From positions 1-20,183 of the forward strand of contig DIVX01000073.1 of assembly GCA_002422505.1 (NCBI GenBank): a stretch of 20,183 nt of DNA. Reading direction: 5' to 3'. How positions within the stretch are numbered: position 1 is the stretch's first letter; every line of letters starts with the position of its first letter. The translations under genes were made by a program, and so were the position numbers. The stretch comes from Desulfovibrio sp. UBA6121. Its GTDB lineage: Bacteria > Desulfobacterota > Desulfovibrionia > Desulfovibrionales > Desulfovibrionaceae. Below are positions 6,316 to 14,096 of the stretch, piece after piece. The notes under the pieces are model-generated. The model did not search any database and was not told the origin of the DNA. It saw only the letters and a list, made by a program, of their open reading frames with translations.

Positions 6316-7092
6316 CTACAGGGATGCGGTGATGGCGCGCATGGCCTGCAACGATTCCAGGAAACGGTCCGGGCTTAAGCACAGCGGTTCGCCAAAGGGC
6401 CTGTCCAGGGCGATGACGATATACAGGTTGGCGAAGATCATGACCAGGGTGGTGACGATATACACGCCGTCGCTGATCTTGTTCTCCACGCTTGCGAAGT
6501 AGAAGCCGATGATGGTGAAGCCAACGCCCAGGTACAAGATGACCCACAGCGGCGGGTACAGGCTCCCGTTCACCTGCAAAAGGCGAAAGTGCCGCAGCTT
6601 GTTCACTTCCACAAGGTTGTTCAGCATGATGGAATAGACGAACTGGTCCTCCATCTTCTGTGGCCGCAGGCTGCTGGTTTCCCGCCAAATGTCCTCGTAC
6701 AGCGCCGCAGCCTTGGAACTGCCCTTGCCCAGGTTCATGGCGGGCCATTCGTCCTCGGCCACCACGGCGGCATATTCCTGCAGCAGGGCGCGCAGCTTGT
6801 CCGTGCCTTTCAGGCTGTGCGAAAGCCGGTACTCCACCACCAGCAGGTCCGTCTCCTGGGTCAGCTTGGTGTCGGTGTCGCTGTAGTTCTGCCAGAGCGT
6901 CATTACGGCGAAGCCCAAAAAGAATGTATACAGCGTGGTGAAGAAGCCGAAATTGGTGGCCAGAAGGTTGCGCTGGCCCATGTCCAGGGCGTGCTCGCGC
7001 CTGTTGCGCGCCCGGAAAATGCACAGGGCCAGCGCCGAACCAGCAAGCACGACCAAGGCGAAGTGCGCGTTCGCCGCCCAGAAATGCATCAT
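6316..7092 (-). CDS. DUF4239 (bestrophin-like) integral membrane protein
   Basis: The 258-residue protein has four predicted membrane spans at about 8-26, 47-67, 182-200 and 210-229. A soluble, largely helical segment lies between spans two and three. The second span and following stretch (NFGFFTTLYTFFLGFAVMTL, then DTKLTQETDLLVVEYRLS) match the pattern of DUF4239 proteins, also described as bestrophin-like. A channel role is suggested by the family name only. Two ATGs are adjacent at 7092 and 7089, and the ribosome site is weak, so the start is uncertain by one codon. After the stop the minus strand has a GC-rich palindromic stretch followed by CTGTTTTTG, a possible weak terminator. Confidence 0.8.
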   Translation of the reverse strand: MMHFWAANAHFALVVLAGSALALCIFRARNRREHALDMGQRNLLATNFGFFTTLYTFFLGFAVMTLWQNYSDTDTKLTQETDLLVVEYRLSHSLKGTDKLRALLQEYAAVVAEDEWPAMNLGKGSSKAAALYEDIWRETSSLRPQKMEDQFVYSIMLNNLVEVNKLRHFRLLQVNGSLYPPLWVILYLGVGFTIIGFYFASVENKISDGVYIVTTLVMIFANLYIVIALDRPFGEPLCLSPDRFLESLQAMRAITASL

Positions 7093-7130
7093 TGAACCGC
7101 CACGATGTTTGAAGGTGCGCCAGGCCGCCG

Positions 7131-7158
7131 CTTTCGCCCCGCCGTAGCGCGGCGAAAG
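7131..7158. promoter_or_regulatory. 12-bp inverted repeat between the DUF4239 and Bax-inhibitor genes
   Basis: CTTTCGCCCCGC (7131-7142) and GCGCGGCGAAAG (7147-7158) pair at 11 of 12 positions around the loop CGTA. It lies 39 bases upstream of the DUF4239 start on the minus strand. The adjoining sequence at 7159-7178 is the only AT-rich patch in the gap and holds TACAAT, but no matching -35 box is visible. It could be an operator or a leader hairpin. No T-run follows, so it is not a typical terminator. Confidence 0.4.
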
Positions 7159-7328
7159 ATCGTATAAGCCTATACAATCCCCGCGCTCTTGCCAAGAACA
7201 AGCGCGCCCCGCGCCGCAGCGCCACCCCCCCTCCCCTTGCCAAAGCCCTTGGCAGAGCTTATCTTGCCCAGGATACGCGGACCATCCGCGCGCACCTTCG
7301 TCAGCATTCCTTCAAGGAGGATCGTGAA

Positions 7329-8039
7329 ATGGCACAATATCCCAGCTATCCCGGAACCCGCACCATCGGCCGGGCGGACACCGTCAACGCCTTCATGCGC
7401 GGCGTGTACGGCTGGATGTCCCTTGGCCTGATGCTCACCGCTGGCGTGGCCTGGTTCACCGCAGCCAGCCCGCTTGGCATGGTCATCATGCAAAGCCCCG
7501 TGCTGCTCATCGGTCTGGTCATCGCCCAGTTCGGTCTGGTCATCGCCTTGTCCGCCGCCATCCAGAAAATGTCCGGCACAACGGCCAGCCTGATGTTTGC
7601 GGGCTATAGCGCCCTCACCGGGCTTACGCTCTCGTCCATTTTCTATGTATACAGCGGCGCCAGCATCTTCCAGGCCTTTGTGGTCACGGCGGGCATGTTC
7701 GGCGCCACCAGCGTGTACGGCATGGTCACCAAGCGCGACCTGACCGGCATGGGCAGCTTCATGTTCATGGGCCTCATCGGCATTGTCATCGCCTCGGTGG
7801 TGAACATGTTCATGCAGAGCTCGGCCATGAGCTTCGGCATCTCGGTCATCGGCGTCATTGTGTTCACGGGCCTTGCCGCCTACGACACCCAGAAGCTTAA
7901 GTACATGGGCGAGGCCATGCCCATGGACGACGGCACCGCCGTGCGCCGGGGCACCATCCTGGGCGCGCTCACCCTGTACCTGGACTTTTTGAACCTCTTC
8001 CTCATGCTGCTGCGCCTCTTCGGCTCCAGCCGCGACTAG
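7329..8039 (+). CDS. Bax inhibitor-1 / YccA family membrane protein
   Basis: The 236-residue protein is hydrophobic throughout, with about seven membrane spans, and has the family's usual length. The N-terminus, RTIGRADTVNAFMRGVYGWM, and the C-terminal pattern GLAAYDTQKLKYMGEAMP, then ALTLYLDFLNLFLMLLRLFG, are typical. The two acidic residues that form the pH-sensing pair in the characterised homologue YetJ appear to correspond to D186 and D219. Members of the family conduct calcium or interact with the FtsH/HflKC membrane protease system. The ATG at 7329 has a full AAGGAGG at 7314-7320, eight bases away. It is divergent from the DUF4239 gene and is followed after 60 bases by lpxK. Confidence 0.95.
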   Translation: MAQYPSYPGTRTIGRADTVNAFMRGVYGWMSLGLMLTAGVAWFTAASPLGMVIMQSPVLLIGLVIAQFGLVIALSAAIQKMSGTTASLMFAGYSALTGLTLSSIFYVYSGASIFQAFVVTAGMFGATSVYGMVTKRDLTGMGSFMFMGLIGIVIASVVNMFMQSSAMSFGISVIGVIVFTGLAAYDTQKLKYMGEAMPMDDGTAVRRGTILGALTLYLDFLNLFLMLLRLFGSSRD

Positions 8040-8099
8040 CCGCACAACTCACGCGCAGGCCGCCTCCGCCCACGGGGGGGCGGCCCCCGCGTCCCGCCC

Positions 8100-9200
8100 A
8101 TGGACATATCTGAACTGCAACGCCGCCTGAGGCCCGCCCTGCTCCCCCTTGGCGTGCTCTACGGGCAGGCCCTGCGCCTGCGCCGCTGGGCCTACGAGGC
8201 GGACCGCCTGGCCACCTGGCGTCCCAACTGCCCGGTGGTCAGCGTGGGCAACATCGGCTGGGGCGGCAGCGGCAAAACCCCGCTCTGCGGCCATATTCTG
8301 CACTGGGCAGGCCGACGCGAGGAACGCGCCCTGGTGCTTTCACGCGGGTACGGGGCCAGGCCCCACCGCCTGCCGCTTTTCGTCAGCCCCACGGAAAACC
8401 CCCAAAGCTGCGGCGACGAGCCCCTGCTGCTGGCGCGTTCGCACCCGCTGGCCCGCGTGGTGGTAGACCCCAAGCGCCTGCGCTCCGGCCCGTGGGGCTA
8501 CACGCGCTTCGACCCGGACTTCGTGCTGCTGGACGACGGCTTCCAGCACCTGGCCGTAAAGCGCGACATGGACCTGGTGCTGCTGACGCCGCACGATCTG
8601 GCCGAAGGCTGGAACCGCGTGTGCCCGGCCGGAACCTGGCGCGAGGGCGCAAGCGCCCTGTGGCGCGCCTCGGCCTTCTGCCTCAAGACCCCGCACGCCC
8701 TGGAACCCTCGCTGCCGCAGGAGCTGGCCCAGGCCATTCACCGCAGGCTGGAGCGCTTCGCAAAGCCGGTGTATACCTTCGGCCTTGCGCCCAAGGGCCT
8801 GCTGCGCGTAGACGGCGCGGCGCGCGCGGCCGACCTCGGCGGCGAGGACTACCTGCTGGCCACCGGCATAGCCAACCCGGCCCAGGCCGCACAAACGGCG
8901 CAGGCGCTGCTGGGCCGCGCTCCCAGGGCCGTACTGCCCTTTGCCGACCACCACGCCTTCACCGCCCAGGATCTGCAGCGCATCCAGGCTGCGGCGGCCG
9001 GGGCCCACGTGGTCACCACGGCCAAGGACGCCGTGAAGCTGGCCAAGCTGCCCGGAGCCGAGGCCTTCTGGGTGCTGCGCACCGAGTTGGTCTTCGGGCC
9101 AAGCTTTTTTGCGCAGGCCCCTTTTGACGACTGGTTCGCGGCCGGCCTGAACTATTTGGCCGCACACTACCGGCCCCTGGCCGCACGGGAGCTTCTCTGA
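8100..9200 (+). CDS. lpxK: Tetraacyldisaccharide 4'-kinase (lipid A synthesis)
   Basis: LpxK phosphorylates the 4' position of the lipid A disaccharide at the cytoplasmic face of the inner membrane. The product has 366 residues, slightly longer than many homologues. The family signature VVSVGNIGWGGSGKTP (46-61) contains the P-loop. SRGYGARP, GDEPLLLARSHP, FVLLDDGFQHLAVKRDMDLVLL and the C-terminal FADHHAFTAQDL and VTTAKDAVKL are also standard LpxK features. No clear Shine-Dalgarno precedes the ATG at 8100, and 60 bases separate it from the Bax-inhibitor gene, so it may be read through from there. Its presence shows an LPS-bearing Gram-negative cell. Confidence 0.96.
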   Translation: MDISELQRRLRPALLPLGVLYGQALRLRRWAYEADRLATWRPNCPVVSVGNIGWGGSGKTPLCGHILHWAGRREERALVLSRGYGARPHRLPLFVSPTENPQSCGDEPLLLARSHPLARVVVDPKRLRSGPWGYTRFDPDFVLLDDGFQHLAVKRDMDLVLLTPHDLAEGWNRVCPAGTWREGASALWRASAFCLKTPHALEPSLPQELAQAIHRRLERFAKPVYTFGLAPKGLLRVDGAARAADLGGEDYLLATGIANPAQAAQTAQALLGRAPRAVLPFADHHAFTAQDLQRIQAAAAGAHVVTTAKDAVKLAKLPGAEAFWVLRTELVFGPSFFAQAPFDDWFAAGLNYLAAHYRPLAARELL

Positions 9201-9315
9201 AGCCCCGCCGACCAGCCCCTGTCTTTGTCCCTCCGCGCCGGAGCACCGCTCCTGGCCGCGCGTCAACCTCCAGAATTTCCTTCCAACCAGCGCGCCTTCG
9301 CGCAGTGAGACCCAC

Positions 9316-11814
9316 GTGAAAAAGTCCAAAAGAAACCCCAGTTCCCCGCCGCCCCCCACAGACCACCGCACCCTGCTCAAGATCATGAACGAGTCCAGGC
9401 GGCCCCTTTCCCCGGACGACATAGTGCCCATGCTGGGCCTGCACCGCCGCAAGAAGGGTGATGTGGACTCCATGCTCAAGGACCTGGTGGCCCAGGGCAA
9501 GCTCATCCAGCTGGGCCGCGCCTACGCCCCCATGGACCGCGTGAACCTCATCACCGGCAAGGTGCAGGTGCAGCGCTCCGGCGTGGCCTTCCTCATCCCC
9601 GACGATCCCCGCCGCAAGGACGTGTTCCTGGGCCAGGACACCGCCGGAGCCTGGCATGGCGACAGGGTCGCCGTGGCCATCACGCGGGAGAACGCCCGCA
9701 AGAACCACGAGGGCCGCGTGGTGCGCATCATCGAGCGCGGCAAGAACGTGCTCACCGTGCGCGTCATGCGCTCCGCCGGGCCGGGCAGCTATCTGTGCCG
9801 CCCCACCGACCCGCGCCTGGACTTCGCCGTGCTGACCCACGACACCGACGCCGCCCTGGGCCTGCAAAACGGCGACATCGTCCTCGCCGCGCCGGGCGAC
9901 CAGGTGGACGCCGCCGTATGGGAAGGCGTGGTGCTTTCCCGTCTGGGACCGGAGAACGAGGCCGGAGTGCAGGAGGCGCTCGTCAAGGCCAACCACGGCG
10001 TGCCCACGATTTTCCCCAAAGAGGCGCTGACCGAGGCCGCCGCCTTGCCCGCCCAGCCCGCCGAGGCCGACTTCAGGAATCGCCAGGATCTGCGCGGCGT
10101 GCCCTTCGTCACCATCGACGGCGCCACGGCGCGGGACTTCGACGACGCCATCTATGTCGAGCGAATGGAGGGCGAGCAAAAGGGTAAGGGCTACCGCCTC
10201 TGGGTGGCCATAGCCGACGTGGCCCACTACGTGCCCGTGGGCTCGGCCCTGGACCTGGAGGCCTACGAACGCGGCAACTCCTACTACTTCCCGGCGTCGG
10301 TGGAGCCCATGTTCCCCCACGCCCTTTCAAACGGGCTGTGCAGCCTGAACCCGAACGTGCCCCGGCTCGCCATGGCCGTGTGCATGGACATGGACGCGCG
10401 CGGCCTGCCCGGCGAGGTGCGCGTCATGAACGCGGTCATACAAAGCCACGCCCGGCTGACCTATGACCGCGCCCGCGACGTGTGCGTGGAAAAAATGCCC
10501 GAGGCGCGGGCAGAGCTGGCGAAGGAGGTTGCGGGCGGCGCGGGCGACAGCGTCGTCGCCATGCTGGACCTGGCCGAGGGCCTTGCCCGCCAGATGCGCG
10601 AGCGTAGGCTTGAGCGCGGCAGCCTGGACTTCGACCTGCCCGAAGGGGAAGTGCGCTTCGACGCCGCAGGCAACCCGGAAGCCATGGTGCAGCGCGAGCG
10701 GCACTTCGCCCACCAGCTCATCGAGGAATTCATGATCGCCGCCAACGAGGCCGTGAGCGAATACCTGCAAGCCCACGCCCTGCCCTGCCTGTACCGCGTG
10801 CACGCCGAGCCGGACCGCGAAAAGCTGGAAACGCTCTACACGCTGCTTTCCCGCCTGGACGGCGAGGCCGCGCCCAAACGCGCGCGCGCCGGAAAATTCA
10901 GCGACGACGACTTCACCCCCGAGGCCCTGGGCCGCCTGCTGCATTCCGTTGCGGGCACCGAGCGCGAGTTTTTGGTGAACCGCATGGTGCTGCGCAGCAT
11001 GAAGCAGGCCAGATACCAGCCGGAGAACGAGGGCCACTTCGGCCTTGCCAGCGAAAGTTACGCTCACTTCACCTCGCCCATCCGCCGCTACGCGGACCTC
11101 ATTGTGCACCGGCTGGTGAAGCGCGCCCTGGGCGACCAGCACATGCCCGCGCCGGGCTTCAAGAAGCTGGCCGAGATGGGCCAGCACCTTTCCGGGCGCG
11201 AGCGCGTAAGCCAAGAGGCCGAGCGCGAGTGCAACAAGCGCTATGCCTGCCTGGTGCTGCGCGGACAGGAAGGCCGCGAGTTCAAGGCCATCGTCAGCTC
11301 CCTTACGGACTACGGCTTCTGGGTGGAGCTGCCCGAGGTCATGGCCGAGGGCTTCATCCGCCTGTCCACCATGCTGGACGACTATTACGGCTACCTCAAG
11401 GAACGCGAGATGCTCCTGGGCGAACGCACGGGCCGCGTCATCCGCGCGGGGCAGGCCGTGCGCGCCAAGCTCATCGGCGTGCATTTGGACCGCCTGGAGA
11501 TAGACCTGGAGCTGGTGCCGGAGGCCAAAAAGCCCGGCGAGCCCGAGGCTCCCGGCGCTGAGCTGTCGCGCCGCGAACGCCGGGCGGTTGAGGACTCCCG
11601 CCGGGCGGACCGCGCACGCCAGAAGCGCACTGGCGGCGGCAAAGCCGGAGGCGGGCGCTCTGCCGGGAAATCCGGCGGCGGGCAAACGGGCGGCAAGTCC
11701 GGCGAGAAATCGGGCTCGCGCCGCTCCGGACCAGGCAATTCGGGTGGCAATTCGGGTGGCAAGGCGGGCGGCGCGCCCAGCGGAAAACCAGCGGGCAAGC
11801 GGCGCGGACGTTAG
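9316..11814 (+). CDS. rnr: Ribonuclease R (RNase II/RNB family exoribonuclease)
   Basis: This 832-residue 3'-5' exoribonuclease degrades structured RNA. An N-terminal winged-helix region (about 15-75) is followed by cold-shock RNA-binding domains (about 75-230). The RNB catalytic domain carries the metal-binding aspartates in TARDFDDAIYV (about 270-282). EFMIAANEAVSEYL and YAHFTSPIRRYADLIVHR are also present. An S1 domain (about 655-735) starts GREFKAIVSSLTDYGFWVEL. The last 85 or so residues are a low-complexity tail rich in G, K, S and R, with GGNSGG repeats, probably disordered and RNA-binding. The start codon is GTG at 9316, with only a weak ribosome site upstream. The gene lies 115 bases after lpxK on the same strand. 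Confidence 0.95.
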   Translation: MKKSKRNPSSPPPPTDHRTLLKIMNESRRPLSPDDIVPMLGLHRRKKGDVDSMLKDLVAQGKLIQLGRAYAPMDRVNLITGKVQVQRSGVAFLIPDDPRRKDVFLGQDTAGAWHGDRVAVAITRENARKNHEGRVVRIIERGKNVLTVRVMRSAGPGSYLCRPTDPRLDFAVLTHDTDAALGLQNGDIVLAAPGDQVDAAVWEGVVLSRLGPENEAGVQEALVKANHGVPTIFPKEALTEAAALPAQPAEADFRNRQDLRGVPFVTIDGATARDFDDAIYVERMEGEQKGKGYRLWVAIADVAHYVPVGSALDLEAYERGNSYYFPASVEPMFPHALSNGLCSLNPNVPRLAMAVCMDMDARGLPGEVRVMNAVIQSHARLTYDRARDVCVEKMPEARAELAKEVAGGAGDSVVAMLDLAEGLARQMRERRLERGSLDFDLPEGEVRFDAAGNPEAMVQRERHFAHQLIEEFMIAANEAVSEYLQAHALPCLYRVHAEPDREKLETLYTLLSRLDGEAAPKRARAGKFSDDDFTPEALGRLLHSVAGTEREFLVNRMVLRSMKQARYQPENEGHFGLASESYAHFTSPIRRYADLIVHRLVKRALGDQHMPAPGFKKLAEMGQHLSGRERVSQEAERECNKRYACLVLRGQEGREFKAIVSSLTDYGFWVELPEVMAEGFIRLSTMLDDYYGYLKEREMLLGERTGRVIRAGQAVRAKLIGVHLDRLEIDLELVPEAKKPGEPEAPGAELSRRERRAVEDSRRADRARQKRTGGGKAGGGRSAGKSGGGQTGGKSGEKSGSRRSGPGNSGGNSGGKAGGAPSGKPAGKRRGR

Positions 11815-11840
11815 AAACATCAGGCGGCGGAAGCGGCAGT

Positions 11841-12764
11841 ATGGCGGCGCAGAAAGACACGCGCGGGGCGGGCAGGCGCGGGCAACGCACCGGCCAGATG
11901 CAGGGCGCCAAGGCGCAGGCCGACCAGGCCCAGGTCTGGTCGCCGCCGCAACCCCCCGGCCTTACGCTCATGCGGGCCAGCTTCCGCACGCAAAGCTTTG
12001 CCCGGCACAGCCACGAAGGCTACGGCGTGGGCGTCATCGAGCGCGGAGCCCTGGGCTTTTCGTACCGGGGGGCCGGGCTGGTGGCCCCGCAGGGCGCGGT
12101 GAACACCGTCAACCCGGACGAGCCGCACACCGGGCACAGCGCGTCCGAGGACGGCTGGACCTACCGCATGTTCTACTTTTCCCCGGACTTTTTGGCGCAA
12201 ACGGCCCAGGACATGGCGGGCAGGCGCGTGCCCCTGCCCTTCTTCACCTCCGGCGTCATCCACGACCCCGCCCTGGCCGCGCTGCTGCTGCGCGCCCACG
12301 CCCTGCACCAGGCCGCAGACCTGCCGAACCCGCTGCTTGCGCGCGATTGCACCCTGCTGCAGGCCTTTGCCCTGCTGCTGGCCCGGCACAGCTACGAGCC
12401 CCCGCGCTCGCCACGGGCCGGGGACGAGCACGCCGCCGTGGCGCGGGTCAAAGAATACCTGCGCAGCAGCTTCGACACCGACGCCAGCCTGCCCAGCCTC
12501 TGCCTCTCCGATCTGGCGGGCATCGCCTGCCTGAGTCCGTATCACTTCATCCGCGTGTTCGCGCGGCACACGGGCCTTACCCCGCACGCCTGGCTGATGC
12601 AGCTGCGCACGCACAGGGCCCACGAGCTGCTGCGCCAGGGCGCGCCCATCGCCCAGGCCGCCGCCAGCGCAGGCTTCGCCGACCAGAGCCACCTGACCAA
12701 GGCCTTCAAGCGGCTGCTGGGCTACACGCCAGGGCAAATCCGCAATTCCGTACAAGGCGCATAG
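11841..12764 (+). CDS. AraC-family transcriptional regulator
   Basis: The protein has 307 residues. Residues about 40-180 form the AraC-type cupin sensing domain, with RHSHEGYGVGVIERG and VNPDEPHTGH. Residues about 198-305 form the double helix-turn-helix domain, including CLSPYHFIRVFARHTGLTPHAWLMQLR and ASAGFADQSHLTKAFKRLLGYTPGQIR. The first 30 or so residues are low-complexity and basic, so the real start may be later, for instance the in-frame ATG at 11898. The ribosome site before 11841 is weak. The gene begins 26 bases after rnr, and a methyltransferase gene follows after 53 bases. The ligand is unknown. Confidence 0.92.
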   Translation: MAAQKDTRGAGRRGQRTGQMQGAKAQADQAQVWSPPQPPGLTLMRASFRTQSFARHSHEGYGVGVIERGALGFSYRGAGLVAPQGAVNTVNPDEPHTGHSASEDGWTYRMFYFSPDFLAQTAQDMAGRRVPLPFFTSGVIHDPALAALLLRAHALHQAADLPNPLLARDCTLLQAFALLLARHSYEPPRSPRAGDEHAAVARVKEYLRSSFDTDASLPSLCLSDLAGIACLSPYHFIRVFARHTGLTPHAWLMQLRTHRAHELLRQGAPIAQAAASAGFADQSHLTKAFKRLLGYTPGQIRNSVQGA

Positions 12765-12817
12765 GCCCGGCCCGGCGTACCTCCCCCCGGAACAACACAC
12801 AAACACCGGGGGTTGGC

Positions 12818-13654
12818 ATGACGCAGTACGTTCACGGCTATTCCGAGCAGGAGACGGCGCGGCTCAAGGACCAAGCGGACACCCTGGCCCGGCTGCTCTA
12901 CGGCGATTTGCGCTTTCCCGCCGGGGCGCTGGTATTGGAGGCAGGCTGCGGCGCGGGCTGCCAAACCGTACACTTGGCCGCCAACAATCCGCAAGCGCGC
13001 TTCGTGTCCGTGGACATCTCGCCTGACTCCCTGGCGCTGGCGCAACGCGCCCTGGACGCGCGCGGCCTGCGCAACGTGGAGCTGCGCCAGGCCGACCTGT
13101 TGCGTCTGGCCGAGGCACCAGAGTCCGGCGATGCCGACCCGCCCGCGCCCCAGGCGTACGACCATATCTTCGTCTGCTTCGTGCTGGAGCACCTGCCCGA
13201 CCCGGCAACCGCCTTGCGCGCCCTGCACGGCCTGCTCAAGCCCGGCGGCGCGCTCACGGTCATCGAGGGCGACCACGGCTCCTTCTACTGCCACCCGGAA
13301 ACGCCCCGCGCCCGGCAGACCGTGGACTGCCTGGTGCGCCTGCAAGCCCAGGCGGGCGGCGACGCGCTCATCGGGCGCAGGCTGTACCCCCTGCTGCGGC
13401 ACGCCGGGTTCGGCCAGCCCCGCGTGGAGCCGCGCATGGTCTATGTGGACGGCGGCAGGCCGGAGCTCATCGAGGGATTCTCGCGCAACACCTTCATCGC
13501 CATGGTGCGCGGCGTGGGCGAAAAGGCCGTGAAAGCGGAGCTGATGACCCAGGCCGACTGGGACGCGGGCATCAGCGAGCTGGAGCAGGCCGCCACCCCG
13601 GAGGGCGCTTTCTGCTATACCTTCTTCCGGGCCACGGCGCGGCGCGGGGAGTAG
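12818..13654 (+). CDS. Class I SAM-dependent methyltransferase
   Basis: The 278-residue protein has a Rossmann methyltransferase domain. Motif I is VLEAGCGAGCQTVHLA (39-54), the acidic residue after strand 2 is in FVSVDIS, and motif post-II/III appears as YDHIFVCFVLEHLPDPATAL and LKPGGALTVIEGDHGSFY. The C-terminal 120 residues probably shape the substrate site. The ATG at 12818 follows GGGGGTTGGC. It is directly downstream of the AraC-type regulator, so the regulator may control it or share its transcript. The methyl acceptor is not evident; the motif layout is that of small-molecule (UbiE/COQ5-like) methyltransferases. Confidence 0.9.
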   Translation: MTQYVHGYSEQETARLKDQADTLARLLYGDLRFPAGALVLEAGCGAGCQTVHLAANNPQARFVSVDISPDSLALAQRALDARGLRNVELRQADLLRLAEAPESGDADPPAPQAYDHIFVCFVLEHLPDPATALRALHGLLKPGGALTVIEGDHGSFYCHPETPRARQTVDCLVRLQAQAGGDALIGRRLYPLLRHAGFGQPRVEPRMVYVDGGRPELIEGFSRNTFIAMVRGVGEKAVKAELMTQADWDAGISELEQAATPEGAFCYTFFRATARRGE

Positions 13655-13690
13655 CGGCGGCGAGCGCCCGGAGCGGCACGCTGGAGCAAT

Positions 13691-13738
13691 CAAGGGGCGC
13701 TGCCCCTTGGCCCCGTCGGGGGGAATGATCCCCCCCGA
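13691..13738. repeat. Extragenic double-hairpin repeat (CAAGGGGC family)
   Basis: CAAGGGGC-GCT-GCCCCTTG (13691-13709) is a perfect eight-pair stem. It is followed by a G6/C7 hairpin (13716-13738) with an AATGAT-type loop. Related elements lie at 15718-15737 and, in degenerate form, at 3081-3142 and 5799-5815. It is probably a dispersed repeat that may also terminate transcription of the methyltransferase gene. Confidence 0.65.
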
Positions 13739-13749
13739 ACTCCCTCATG

Positions 13750-13800
13750 CAATCAGAAAGGTCTGTTGCGCGCAAACCGCGCAACAGACCTTTCTGATTG
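13750..13800. repeat. Perfect 23-bp inverted repeat
   Basis: Arms at 13750-13772 and 13778-13800 are exact reverse complements around the loop CAAAC. The arms begin CAATCAGAAAGG and end CCTTTCTGATTG. No T-run follows on either strand, so it is not a standard terminator, although an extruded or transcribed hairpin would be very stable. Confidence 0.9.
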
Positions 13801-13839
13801 AACAGCGTTCTGGCGGAAACGTTTTGCCAACGCACTCCA

Positions 13840-13891
13840 GCGCAAAGGTCGCGTTTCCGGTGCTCCCGCGCCGGGAACGCGGCCTTTGCGC
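13840..13891. repeat. 21-bp inverted repeat with two wobble positions
   Basis: Arms at 13840-13860 (starting GCGCAAAGG) and 13871-13891 (ending CCTTTGCGC) pair at 19 of 21 positions. The two exceptions would be G-U pairs in RNA made from the plus strand. That pattern hints that the structure is kept at RNA level. It begins 40 bases after the 23-bp repeat. Confidence 0.85.
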
Positions 13892-13903
13892 CAATGGGTG
13901 TAC

Positions 13904-13922
13904 AGAGGGCCGAAGGCCCTCT
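13904..13922. repeat. 8-bp hairpin AGAGGGCC-GAA-GGCCCTCT
   Basis: This perfect stem with a three-base loop is the last member of the hairpin cluster at 13691-13922. Confidence 0.7.
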
Positions 13923-14013
13923 GGCGGGTCAAAGGGGCGGGAGCTCCTTGATCTTCCCCAACCCCTGTCAACCAGCTCTTTTTGTCCTTCTACCGCCCAA
14001 AACCATTCCATTT

Positions 14014-14043
14014 TTGTCCGGCTCAGAAACCCCATGGTATCAT
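14014..14043 (+). promoter_or_regulatory. Possible sigma-70-type promoter of the Rhs-tip gene
   Basis: TTGTCC (14014-14019), an 18-base spacer and TATCAT (14038-14043) lie about 50 bases before the start codon. The -10 box matches consensus at five of six positions. This stretch is AT-richer than the surrounding genome. Confidence 0.4.
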
Positions 14044-14068
14044 TGCGTAATTTGTGCGGAGCATCCCG

Positions 14069-14088
14069 CTTGGCGCACAAACGCCAAG
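14069..14088 (+). promoter_or_regulatory. Hairpin overlapping the Rhs-tip ribosome site
   Basis: CTTGGCG and CGCCAAG pair perfectly around CACAAA. The right arm includes the first three bases of the Shine-Dalgarno AAGGAG (14086-14091), so folding would partly hide it. Confidence 0.4.
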
Positions 14089-14096
14089 GAGACACA

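Noticed and set aside
13707..14096. N-terminal extension of the Rhs tip protein
   Set aside because: The open frame runs through the hairpin cluster, has no Rhs-like repeats, and a good ribosome site precedes 14097.
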